In this document: in pieces, positions 46,895-56,300 of the stretch
How positions within the stretch are numbered: the first letter of the stretch is position 1
Layout: each line of letters opens with the position of its first letter
Assembly (NCBI GenBank): GCA_900316475.1
Contig: ONDA01000001.1
Span: 52,208-116,207, forward strand
Origin: an uncultured Prevotellaceae bacterium
Lineage (GTDB): Bacteria; Bacteroidota; Bacteroidia; Bacteroidales; Bacteroidaceae
Reading direction: 5' to 3'
DNA length: 64,000 nt
Notes under the pieces: model-generated
Told to the model about the DNA's origin: nothing
Databases searched by the model: none
The model's input: the letters and a program-made list of their open reading frames with translations, nothing else
Translations under genes and position numbers: made by a program

Positions 46895-49800
46895 ATGAAA
46901 AGATATATATTATTTGGACTAACACTGCTGATGGCCTTCCCGGTATGCGTCATGGCGCAGGACGATGATACGGAAGACGAGGCTGAAGCCGCCGTCCGTG
47001 TCGTCAAGAAACAGCAGAAGCAGTATCCTACACGTGTCATCCGTGGTCGTGTGCTCAATGCTACCACGGGACAGCCCGTCGCTGGTACGATTATCGCTGC
47101 CGACGACATCGAAGGCTACTCCGTATTGACAGAGGATGACGGTACCTACGAACTGAAAGTTCCCGTCTTCACCACATCGGTATTCGTCTCCATGCCCGAC
47201 TTTAACGCTGTGCGTGTGGGCTTGCAGAAAAGCGAAACCCAGCGCGACATCATACTCTATCCGACAACCTTTACGGGCGAGTACAGTCGTCAGCAGAACG
47301 TTCGCAGCGACTATTCGGCCTCTGACTTCCAGTACACCAACTCCGTGAATATCAAGGACGAGGTGCAGAAGCAGCTTGGCGCGCAGGTGTACACCATCAC
47401 CCGCAACGGTACGCCGGGCGTGGGTAGCGTCATGTTCGTTCAGGGCTTGAACTCGCTGAACATCAACGCCCAGCCCTTGGTGGTTGTCGACGGCATCATC
47501 GTTGAGCAGCAATATGGGCGCACCACGATTCATGAGGGGTTCTATAACGACATCCTGTCGGCCATCAACCCCGCCGACATCGAGAAAGTCACCGTCATGC
47601 GCAACGGTACGGCCCTCTATGGTGCCAAGGGTGCCAACGGCGTCATCCTCATAGAGACGCGCCGCTGCAAGTCGATGGCCACACGTATCACGGCCAACAT
47701 CTCGGCCGGTGTGACGCTGAAGCCGAAGTTCATGTCGGTGATGAATGCTGACGAGTATCGTGGCTATGCCTCTGAGTTGCTCAAGACGACAAACACCACG
47801 AACCGTACATTCCGCTTCCTCAATGAGGATCCCAACTACTATTATTATAACCAGTACCATCAGAACACCGACTGGAAGGACCTGGTCTATCACACCGCCA
47901 TGACCCAGAACTACGGCATCAATGTCGAGGGTGGCGACGCCGTGGCCAGCTACAACCTCTCTGTGGGCTATGTCACTCAGCAGAGCACGTTGAAATTCAA
48001 CGATATGGATCGCCTGAACATCCGTTTCAATACCGACATCTCGCTGACACCGGCTTTCAGCATACGCTTCGACGCTTCGTTTGCCAACAGCACGCGTAAT
48101 ATCCGTAATGACGGTGCGCCTGAGACGTATGATGAGGGCACACCGACGGCACCTGGCTTCCTGGCATACGTCAAGAGTCCGTTCCTCAGCCCCTATAGCT
48201 ATGGCCGTGGACAGTTCAGTGGCTCGCACTACGACATTGACCCGGAATCCTATCTCGCAGAGGCTCTGGCTAACTATACCGGCTACAACTGGCAACTGGG
48301 TAACCCTGCCGCTATCAACGAGTATGCCGATGCCGCCAACAAGAACCGCTTCGAGAACTCTATGCTGAACCTGTCGATTACGCCGAAGTACCAGTTCAAC
48401 GAGAGCCTCGCCCTCAGCGAGCACTTCAGCTACAACCTCGTCAACACCAACGAGATGTTCTACATCCCCATCAACGGCACCCCGAAGTACTATGTCAGCA
48501 GTATCGGTGATATTAATGGCATGGATAATGAGGTGCGCTCTATGGCCGGCAAGCAGAACTCTGTGATGAGCGACACGCGTCTCGACTGGAAACACCGCTA
48601 CGATGCCCACTACATCCATCTCTTTGGCGGCGCACGCATCAACTGGGAAACTTATAAGATGACCTCGCAGCTGGGCTATAACACCGGTAACGACAAGACG
48701 CCGTTTATGAGTTCCAGTCTCAGTAATACCAGCGACGTAGGCATCAGCGACAGCTGGAACTCACTGGCCTGGTATGCACAGGCTGAGTACAACTATCTGG
48801 GCCGCTACTTCCTGCAGGCAAACCTGACGGCAGAAAGTTCTTCGCGCTTTGGACGCGAAGGTGGCAATCTCCGCCTCTTCGACGTGGCCTGGGGACTCTT
48901 CCCCGGCGTGCAGGCTTCGTGGGTGCTCAGCAACGAGCCGTGGCTGTCAGGACTTAAGTCTATCAGCTACCTGCGTCTGACGGCTGGCTTCGATGTCAGC
49001 GGTAACGACGATATCGACTACTATGCTGCCCGCAGCTATTTCAGGTCTTCACAGTTCCTGCACTCCATCGCCGGACTGTCGTTGGCCGAGATTGGCAATA
49101 CCGAGATACAGTGGGAGACTACCCGCCGCTTCAATGTAGGCTTGGAGGCTAACCTGCTGGACAACCGCTTGGGCGTCAGCTTCAACTATTTCCGCTCTAC
49201 CACCGACAACCTGCTGACGCGTCAGTCGTTAGGCTTCCTCAGCGGTTTGAACCAGAACTTCTCTAACGGCGGTCAGCTGAAGAACGAAGGCTTCGATGTC
49301 ACTGCTAACGTCAAGGTGCTTGCCATGAAGGATTTCCAGTGGCAGGTGGGCGCCAGCATGGGTCATTACAAGAACAAGATTACCGAACTGCCCGAGGGCG
49401 CACAGTTTATCGACAACAAGGTCTACGGCGCTACCATCCGCACGCAGGTTGGGCAGGCTGCCAACCTCTTCTATGGCTACAAGACGTTGGGCGTCTTCGC
49501 TACCGCTGCCGAGGCAGAGGCTGCAGGACTCTATATGCTGGCCGATAACGGTGTCGACAAGAACTACTTCAAGGCTGGCGACATGCACTTCGCCGATATC
49601 AATGGCGACAACCAGATTACTGAGGCTGACCGCATCGTCATCGGCGACCCCAACCCCGACATCTATGGTAATATCTTCACCACCGCAGCGTACAAGCGGC
49701 TGAAGCTCGACCTGCGCTTCAACTACTCGCTGGGCAACGATGTGTTCAACTACCAGCGTATGCAGCTTGAGAGCGGTTCGCGCTTCATGAACCAGACAAC

Positions 49801-50143
49801 GGCACTGAACCGCCGCTGGCAGGTGGAGGGACAGCAGACCGACATCCCGCAGCTGTCGTTCCAGGATCCTATGGGCAACTCACGCTTCAGCGACCGCTGG
49901 ATAGAGGACGGCTCCTACCTCCGCCTGAAGTCCGTCACGTTGAGCTACGACCTGCCCGTGACCTCAGAGTTCCTGCAAGGACTGCAGTTCTGGGTGCAGG
50001 CTAATAACGTCTTCACACTGACGCGCTATCTGGGTACCGATCCCGAGTTCTCTATGACCAGCAGCGTCATCGGACAGGGCATCGATGTGGGACAGCTCTC
50101 GCAGAGCCGCTCCTTCGTAGCAGGAATTAAAATCAACCTCTAA
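46895..50143 (+). CDS. SusC/RagA-family TonB-dependent outer-membrane transporter
   Basis: A 1082-residue protein with a signal peptide ending at VMAQ (about residue 21), an acidic spacer, a carboxypeptidase-regulatory-like domain (VIRGRVLNATTGQPVAGTII), a plug domain with SVMFVQGLNSLNINAQPLVV and TALYGAKGANGVILIETRR, and a barrel ending RSFVAGIKINL. It belongs to the branch with a divergent TonB region: the usual VVVIGYG-like motif is absent and an acidic stretch is found instead. It pairs with the SusD-like gene 12 bp downstream. Confidence 0.9.
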   Translation: MKRYILFGLTLLMAFPVCVMAQDDDTEDEAEAAVRVVKKQQKQYPTRVIRGRVLNATTGQPVAGTIIAADDIEGYSVLTEDDGTYELKVPVFTTSVFVSMPDFNAVRVGLQKSETQRDIILYPTTFTGEYSRQQNVRSDYSASDFQYTNSVNIKDEVQKQLGAQVYTITRNGTPGVGSVMFVQGLNSLNINAQPLVVVDGIIVEQQYGRTTIHEGFYNDILSAINPADIEKVTVMRNGTALYGAKGANGVILIETRRCKSMATRITANISAGVTLKPKFMSVMNADEYRGYASELLKTTNTTNRTFRFLNEDPNYYYYNQYHQNTDWKDLVYHTAMTQNYGINVEGGDAVASYNLSVGYVTQQSTLKFNDMDRLNIRFNTDISLTPAFSIRFDASFANSTRNIRNDGAPETYDEGTPTAPGFLAYVKSPFLSPYSYGRGQFSGSHYDIDPESYLAEALANYTGYNWQLGNPAAINEYADAANKNRFENSMLNLSITPKYQFNESLALSEHFSYNLVNTNEMFYIPINGTPKYYVSSIGDINGMDNEVRSMAGKQNSVMSDTRLDWKHRYDAHYIHLFGGARINWETYKMTSQLGYNTGNDKTPFMSSSLSNTSDVGISDSWNSLAWYAQAEYNYLGRYFLQANLTAESSSRFGREGGNLRLFDVAWGLFPGVQASWVLSNEPWLSGLKSISYLRLTAGFDVSGNDDIDYYAARSYFRSSQFLHSIAGLSLAEIGNTEIQWETTRRFNVGLEANLLDNRLGVSFNYFRSTTDNLLTRQSLGFLSGLNQNFSNGGQLKNEGFDVTANVKVLAMKDFQWQVGASMGHYKNKITELPEGAQFIDNKVYGATIRTQVGQAANLFYGYKTLGVFATAAEAEAAGLYMLADNGVDKNYFKAGDMHFADINGDNQITEADRIVIGDPNPDIYGNIFTTAAYKRLKLDLRFNYSLGNDVFNYQRMQLESGSRFMNQTTALNRRWQVEGQQTDIPQLSFQDPMGNSRFSDRWIEDGSYLRLKSVTLSYDLPVTSEFLQGLQFWVQANNVFTLTRYLGTDPEFSMTSSVIGQGIDVGQLSQSRSFVAGIKINL

Positions 50144-50155
50144 TACTTCAAGATT

Positions 50156-51964
50156 ATGAAACGTCTCAAAATATTTGCAACTGCTATCTGCGTTGTCTGC
50201 GGTCTCGCCTCCTGTGCCGATTTCTTCGACCAGGACTCCGAGCACGTCATCTTCGCCGACACCGATCATCTTAACAATGCCACCGACACCATCTACAGCG
50301 TCACTGGCATCCTCAACAAACTGCAGGTGCTGGCCGACCGCACCATCCTGCTTGGCGAACTCCGTGGCGACCTGACCGATGTCACCAACGAGGCTGCCAG
50401 CGACCTTCGCGACGTAGCCAACTTCAACATCGGTGACGACAATAAGTATAACAATCCGCGCGACTACTATGCCGTCATCAACAACTGTAACTACTTCATC
50501 GCCCACGCTGACACGGCTCTGAAGAACAACCGCAATGAGTATATCTTTATGAAGGAGTATGCGGCTGTCAAGGCTATACGTGCCTGGACCTACCTGCAGC
50601 TGGTGCTGAACTATGGCCGTGTACCTTTTGTGACGACGCCGATCCTCACCAAGCAGGAGTCTGAGGCCGAATATCCGTCTTACGACCTGCAGGCCGTCTG
50701 CCAGTATCTCATCAGCGACCTGCAGCCGCTGGCCGAGCGTTACGGCAACGATTATCCTGGCTATGGCTCCATCCGTAACACTGATTCGCGCTTTTTCTGG
50801 TTCCCCATCAACATCGTCCTCGGCGACCTGAACCTCTGGCTCGCCTCGGCAACGGGCAATACGCTGAACTATCGCGAGTCGGCACTCCGCTACTATAAGT
50901 ATATCTCTGAACGCAACGGCCAGAATTCTGCTTATCCGCTTGGCGTAAACATGCTAACCTGGAATCCGGGCAGTACGTCATGGACGGAGCTGCGCGGCTG
51001 GGGTAGTGTCTCGAACTTCCCAGAAGCCTATTCTGCGGGTGCTGAGGTAATCACGCTGATTCCTGGCGACTCTATCCGTGCTGAGGGAAACTACAGCGAA
51101 CTGCGTAACATCTTCAATTCACGCGATGAGAACAACTACCGTTTCAGCGCAACGCCCTCACAGGCGATGTTCGACATCTCGGATGCACAGGTTCACTGCT
51201 GCGTCAGCCGTACGGGTAGCTCTGCTTACTATGCACCGCAAGGACTGACACTGCACCGTTCGGGCGACCTCCGCCTGTTCAACAATTACAGAGAGGGTTA
51301 TGCTATTGATCCTATGTCGGGCAACCGCATCGAGGCACAGACAATCAGCAAGTATTCCACGCGTAACGTGCGCATCTATCGCCGACAGATGGTCTACCTG
51401 CGTATGGCTGAGGCACTCAACATGGCGGGCTATCCCCGTATGGCGTTCCAGATTCTATCGCAGGGCCTGAACAACGACAGCATCAAGACGCAGGTTTACC
51501 CCTATTACTCGCAGAGCGACTCCGTCTTCATCAGCCAGTTCGACTTCCCCACGTCACGCTATGGCATCTTCACCGTCGAGAACCTGGTAAACAACCGCAC
51601 GACGGGTACCATCAATACGCTGGGCATCCATAGCCGTGGCTCTGGCTGGACGCCTATGAACGAGTACTACCAGCTGCCTGTCGACACGACGAAGACCGAG
51701 GCAGAGCAGACGTCTCGCTTCCAGGCTTACGTCGACAGCCTCATTCTCAACGAGGGGGCCTTGGAGCTGGCTTTCGAGGGCACGCGCTATTACGACTTGA
51801 TGCGCTATGCCATGCGTCAGTCTGATCCTGGCCAGACGCTGGCCACCTACGTCTACGCCCGTCGCGGACGTGATAATAGCGATGCTATGCGTGCGGTGAT
51901 CCGCAAGGACCTGACAGACCGCCGCAACTGGTATCTCCAGTGGAATGGCAAGATAGGTTATTAA
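50156..51964 (+). CDS. SusD/RagB-family outer-membrane lipoprotein
   Basis: A 602-residue lipoprotein with lipobox LASC (Cys near residue 19), the SusD N-terminal pattern (DFFDQDSEHVIFADTDHLNN), the helical core (EYAAVKAIRAWTYLQLVLNY) and the C-terminal signature (LNEGALELAFEGTRYYDLMRYA). It closes the fasciclin/SusCD block and is followed by a strong terminator. Its signature order matches the SusD partner of the preceding transporter. Confidence 0.88.
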   Translation: MKRLKIFATAICVVCGLASCADFFDQDSEHVIFADTDHLNNATDTIYSVTGILNKLQVLADRTILLGELRGDLTDVTNEAASDLRDVANFNIGDDNKYNNPRDYYAVINNCNYFIAHADTALKNNRNEYIFMKEYAAVKAIRAWTYLQLVLNYGRVPFVTTPILTKQESEAEYPSYDLQAVCQYLISDLQPLAERYGNDYPGYGSIRNTDSRFFWFPINIVLGDLNLWLASATGNTLNYRESALRYYKYISERNGQNSAYPLGVNMLTWNPGSTSWTELRGWGSVSNFPEAYSAGAEVITLIPGDSIRAEGNYSELRNIFNSRDENNYRFSATPSQAMFDISDAQVHCCVSRTGSSAYYAPQGLTLHRSGDLRLFNNYREGYAIDPMSGNRIEAQTISKYSTRNVRIYRRQMVYLRMAEALNMAGYPRMAFQILSQGLNNDSIKTQVYPYYSQSDSVFISQFDFPTSRYGIFTVENLVNNRTTGTINTLGIHSRGSGWTPMNEYYQLPVDTTKTEAEQTSRFQAYVDSLILNEGALELAFEGTRYYDLMRYAMRQSDPGQTLATYVYARRGRDNSDAMRAVIRKDLTDRRNWYLQWNGKIGY

Positions 51965-51985
51965 ACGGTATCGTCAATCTATTAT

Positions 51986-52023
51986 GATAGCGTGGTCAGC
52001 CCAACAGAGTTGACCACGCTATC
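51986..52023. terminator. Bidirectional terminator between convergent genes
   Basis: A perfect 13 bp stem (GATAGCGTGGTCA / TGACCACGCTATC) with a 12 nt loop fills the gap between the SusD stop codon (51964) and the leftward stop codon (52026). Confidence 0.8.
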
Positions 52024-52025
52024 GT

Positions 52026-52601
52026 TTAGTAGAGGAGCAGCAGACCCGCAATGGCGGCGTAGCAGATCATGCGGATGGGGTTTATCTTCAGGTAGCCTGT
52101 ACCGAAGGCTGTGGCAGCAAAAAGGGCACAGCTGATGCCGAACTGCCAAGGGTTCTCAAAAGGCGTGGAGAAGTTCTCCTTGTTACAGAGCAGGAGGGTG
52201 GCGGCGGCCAACAGTCCGACGATGGCAGGGCGCAGCCCGGCAAAGACCGAACGGACGGCATGGGTGTTCATATAGCGCATGAACATACGGCTGATGAGTA
52301 TCATCAGGATTAGCGAGGGCAACACCAGGGCGACCGTGGCGGTCAGCGAACCGAGGGTAGCCATCAGGTGGCCGTAGCCGGCATTGTGTATGGCGGTGTA
52401 GCCGCAGTAGGTGGCTGAGTTGATGCCTATGGGACCGGGCGTCATCTGCGAGATGGCCACGATGTCGGTGAACTCTGCCGTCGACAGCCAGTGGGCGCGC
52501 TCCACGGTCTCGTGCTGTATGAGCGACAGCATACCGTAGCCGCCACCGAAGCCGAACAGCCCTATCTTGAAAAACGTGATAAACAGGTCGAGGAAAATCA
52601 T
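52026..52601 (-). CDS. Chromate transporter family protein, short form, second subunit
   Basis: A 191-residue membrane protein with five to six hydrophobic segments and the CHR-domain signatures FGFGGGYGMLSLIQHETVE and DIVAISQMTPGPIGINSATYCGY. Short CHR proteins are encoded in tandem pairs and work together. The start codon overlaps the stop codon of the first subunit by 4 bp. The family exports chromate in characterised cases; in gut-type anaerobes the substrate is uncertain. Confidence 0.88.
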   Translation of the reverse strand: MIFLDLFITFFKIGLFGFGGGYGMLSLIQHETVERAHWLSTAEFTDIVAISQMTPGPIGINSATYCGYTAIHNAGYGHLMATLGSLTATVALVLPSLILMILISRMFMRYMNTHAVRSVFAGLRPAIVGLLAAATLLLCNKENFSTPFENPWQFGISCALFAATAFGTGYLKINPIRMICYAAIAGLLLLY

Positions 52602-53266
52602 GACTCAGCCCCCCCTACTGCCCCCGAGGGGGCTTCATTACATTGTAGGACATTTGTGTCCCCCTCGGGGGACGAAGGGGGGGCTACCTTTCCCCAAAGA
52701 TAGCCGCCAAGGCCTGCTATCAGTATAATATAAATAGGTGAGACACCAAGTGCCCAGATGGCGAGGGCGCTGACGACGGGAATCCAGATGGTAAACTTAT
52801 TCAGTTCGGCACGCTGGCCTAAACGGAAGGTGGGCACGGCGATGAGTGCCACTACCGCCGGACGGATGCCGCGGAACATGGCCGCCACGATGCGGTTCTC
52901 CTTGAAGGTGCTGAAGAAGATGGCGATGGCAAGGATAATCAGAAAGGAGGGTAGGGCAGCGCCAATGGTCGTGGCCAGTGCGCCTTTGGTCTTCTTCAGC
53001 TTATAGCCTATGAAGATGGCAATGTTGATGGCAAAGACGCCCGGACAGCTCTGTGCGATGGCGATGAGGTCGAGCATCTCTTCCTTCTTGACCCATTGGT
53101 GGCGGTTCACGACTTCCTCTTCTATCAAAGGAATCATGGCATATCCACCTCCGAGGGTGAATATGCCAATCTTAAAGAATGTGGTGAAAAGAGACCCACC
53201 CCCTTGCCCCTCCCTGTGAGGGAGGGGAGTGGTTACTTCAGTGGGGTTGTTGTCATTTATGCTCAT
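52598..53266 (-). CDS. Chromate transporter family protein, short form, first subunit, with repeat-derived ends
   Basis: The CHR domain spans about residues 28-195 (FKIGIFTLGGGYAMIPLIEE, IAIAQSCPGVFAINIAIFIGY). Both ends differ from the usual short form. The N-terminus (about residues 9-25, TEVTTPLPHREGQGGG) is coded by the CCCTCCCT hairpin at 53207. The last 27 or so residues (with SSPEGDTNVL and EAPSGAVGGA) are coded by the 79 bp element at 52607-52685. The domain itself is intact, so the gene is probably functional. It ends in a 4 bp overlap with the second subunit. The start could lie later, inside or after the hairpin. Confidence 0.82.
   Translation of the reverse strand: MSINDNNPTEVTTPLPHREGQGGGSLFTTFFKIGIFTLGGGYAMIPLIEEEVVNRHQWVKKEEMLDLIAIAQSCPGVFAINIAIFIGYKLKKTKGALATTIGAALPSFLIILAIAIFFSTFKENRIVAAMFRGIRPAVVALIAVPTFRLGQRAELNKFTIWIPVVSALAIWALGVSPIYIILIAGLGGYLWGKVAPPSSPEGDTNVLQCNEAPSGAVGGAES
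52607..52685. repeat. 79 bp palindromic element, copy 1, at the end of a chromate transporter gene
   Basis: Outer arms AGCCCCCC / GGGGGGCT enclose two inner palindromes, GCCCCCGAGGGGGC and GTCCCCCTCGGGGGAC, so the strand could fold as a three-arm junction. The copy at 56150-56228 has the same length and differs at only about six positions. Here it supplies the last residues of the leftward gene. Confidence 0.85.
53207..53227. repeat. CCCTCCCT hairpin at the start of the chromate transporter gene
   Basis: CCCCTCCCT, loop GTG, AGGGAGGGG: a 9 bp stem with a 3 nt loop. The flanks (ACCCACCCCC before, AGTGGTTACTTC after) match, in inverted orientation, those of the hairpin at 53287-53305. It codes part of the N-terminus of the leftward chromate transporter. 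Confidence 0.75.
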
Positions 53267-53286
53267 TGTTTCTGGAGGTAATTACT

Positions 53287-53305
53287 CCCTCCCTTACAGG
53301 GAGGG
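53287..53305. repeat. CCCTCCCT hairpin at the end of purL
   Basis: CCCTCCCT, loop TAC, AGGGAGGG: an 8 bp stem with a 3 nt loop, in inverted orientation to the hairpin 60 bp to its left. The purL stop codon lies within it, so the last residues of PurL (TLPSPSL) come from the repeat. Confidence 0.75.
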
Positions 53306-56300
53306 TGAGGGGAGGGTCTTTTCTATCCACTTACGTGCATTCACAAACGCCTCAATCCACGGCGTCACCTCGTCCTGACGGCGGTCTGCCGGGTACCAGG
53401 CGTTCTGCCAGGGGAAGATGGCACGCTCCAGGTGCGGCATCATACACAGATGGCGACCGTCCGCAGAGCAGATGCCGGCAACGTCGTAGTCTGAACCGTT
53501 GGGGTTGCCGGGATAGCCGTGGTAGTTGTACTTCGCAATGATGTTATACTTGCTCTCTGCTTCCGGCAGCAAGAACTTACCCTCGCCGTGGGCCACCCAC
53601 AGACCGAGCTTCGTACCACTGAGCGAGCCGAACATCACGCTGTTGTTCTGAGGAATACTCAGACTGATGAACTCACTCTCAAACTTATGAGAGTCGTTGT
53701 GCAGCATCTTTGTTTTTAATTGAGATCTGAGAGGTGAGACCTGAGAGGTATGATTAGAATTGTCGCCCTGAGAGTAACCGTACCTCTCAGTTCTCAGTTC
53801 TGAACTCTCAGTTAATCCCAACTCCACCATCAGCTGGCAGCCGTTGCAGATACCCAACGACAGGGTGTCCTTGCGGGCGTAGAACTTGTCGAGGGCATCC
53901 TTGGCCTTCGGGTTGAAGAGGAAGGCGCCTGCCCAGCCCTTGGCCGAGCCGAGCACGTCGCTATTGGAGAAACCACCGCAGAACACGATGAGGTTTACCT
54001 CCTCCAACGTCTCGCGACCGCTAATCAGGTCGGTCATCATCACGTCCTTCACGTCGAAGCCGGCCAGGTAGAGGCAGTAGGCCATCTCACGCTCACCGTT
54101 GGTGCCTTTCTCGCGGATGATGGCAGCCTTGATGCCAGTCTTCTCACGACGGTCGGCAGAGATGCCATATTGGGCAAGCGTGCCCTTAAAGTCCTTATTG
54201 AACTGCATCTCGATGGGCTGTTTCTTATAGTTTTCGAAGCGCTCCTTAGCCTTCCCGTTGAAGCTCTGCTTACGGTCAAGCAGGTACGACGTCTTGTACC
54301 ACACGTCGCGCAGCCCCTCAATGTCAAAGCACAGCTCCGTCGCCTCTGCCTTCTCTTTCCTCTCCGTCGCCTCTGTTGGCTGTGCAGCGGCGGTGCCGCT
54401 ATCCTTCTCTCTCCTCTCCGTCGCCTCTGTTGGCTGTGCAGCGGCGGTGCCGCTGCCTCCTACCACCACAATGCTCCGGCTGTCCTCCACGGGGTAGCCA
54501 ATCTTGGCAAAGCCAACGCCCTGTTCCTCCATGAAGTCTTTGAACTCCTGCTTATGCACGTCGCTCACCTCGATGACAACGCCGGGGTTCTCGGCAAACA
54601 GCGCCTTCACGACGTCGCCGTCCTTGCAGATGTCGTGCAGGTTGATGTGCATACCGCCCTTGGTATTGGCAAAGCACATCTCCAGCAGCGTCGTGATCAG
54701 ACCGCCGGCAGAGATGTCATGGCCGGCCATGATCCAGCCTTTCTCTATCATCTGCTGTACGGCCATGAAAGCGTCGGCGAAGTACTCGGCGTTCTTCACC
54801 GTGGGCACGTCGTCGCCCACCTTGCCTAAGCTCTGGGCGAAGGCCGAACCGCCAAGGCGCTGCTCGTCGAACGAGAAGTCGATATGGTAGAGCGAGGCGT
54901 TCTTGTCGTTCACGAGGACGGGGCTTACCACCTTCTTGATGTCGCTCACCTCACCGCCGGCTGACACGATGACCGTTCCCGGGGAGATGATCTTCTCGCC
55001 GTTGGGGTACTGCTGACTGAGCGACAGCGAGTCCTTACCCGTGGGCACGTTGATATGCAGCTCGCAGCAGAAGTCTGACAGGGCCTTCACACCGGCGTAC
55101 AGACGGGCGTCCTCGCCTTCCTGCGAACGGCAGGGCCACATCCAGTTAGCACTCAGACTCAGCGAGTACATACCGTCGGCAAGCGGTGCCCAGACGATGT
55201 TCGTCAGGGCTTCTGCCACGGAGAGCACACTGCCGGCAGCAGGGTCTGCCAGGCCGGCCTGCGGGGCATGGCCGAGGGCGGTGGCGATACCTTTCTTGCC
55301 GCGGTAGTCGAGGGCTACGACGCCGCAGTCGCTCAGCGGCAGCTGTATCTCGCCCTGGCACTGCTGGCGCGCTATCTTTCCCGTCACGGAGCGGTCTACC
55401 TTGTTGGTGAGCCAGTCCTTGCAGGCCACGGCCTCCAACTGCAGCACACGCTCCAGGTATTCTTCTATCTTATCCTGTGTGTAGGTCACGTTCTCATAGT
55501 GGTGCTCCACGGTGTTGTCGCGCATGATGGTCTTCGGCGAGTGACCGAACATCTGGGCAACGTCCAGGTCGAAGGGCTTCACACCGTCGCCCTGCTTGAA
55601 CGAGAAGTGGGCGTCACCGGTGGTCTCGCCGACGACGTACAGCGGGGCACGCTCGCGCTCGGCAATCTTGCGGACATGGTCAATATGTTTCTCGTCGATG
55701 AGCAGACCCATGCGCTCCTGACTCTCGTTGGCAATGATCTCCTTGCTGGAGAGGGTCTGATCGCCGATGGGCAGTTTCGTCATGTCAATCTCGCCGCCAC
55801 ACTCCTCGACCAGCTCGGACAGACAGTTCAGGTGTCCGGCAGAGCCGTGGTCGTGGATGCTGACGACGGGGTTCACGTCTTCCTCGCAGAGGGCGCGCAC
55901 CAGGTTGTAGGCACGCTTCTGCATCTCGGGGTTGGCACGCTGGACGGCGTTCAGCTCGATACCGTTGGAATAGCGGCCGGTGTCTACCGACGACACCGAA
56001 CCGCCGCCGAGGCCGATGCGGTAGTTATCGCCACCGACGACCACCACTTTATTTCCCTTCTGTGGCTCTTTCTTCAGGCAGTCGCGCTTCGTGCCGTAGC
56101 CCACGCCTCCCGCCAGCATGATCACCTTGTCGTAGGCATACTTCGTGGGAGCCCCCCCTACTGCCCCCGAGGGGGCCTCATTACTTTTCAGGACATTTGT
56201 GTCCCCCTCGGGGGACGACAGGGGGGCTTCCTGGTGCTCAAACGTCAGCACCGACCCGCAGATCAGCGGCTGCCCGAACTTATTCCCGAAGTCCGAGGCG

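Noticed and set aside
46919-48619. Long leftward reading frame of 566 codons
   Set aside because: It lies antisense within the SusC-like gene at 46895-50143, whose domains are clear. Its product is a Val/His/Arg-rich shadow without recognisable domains.
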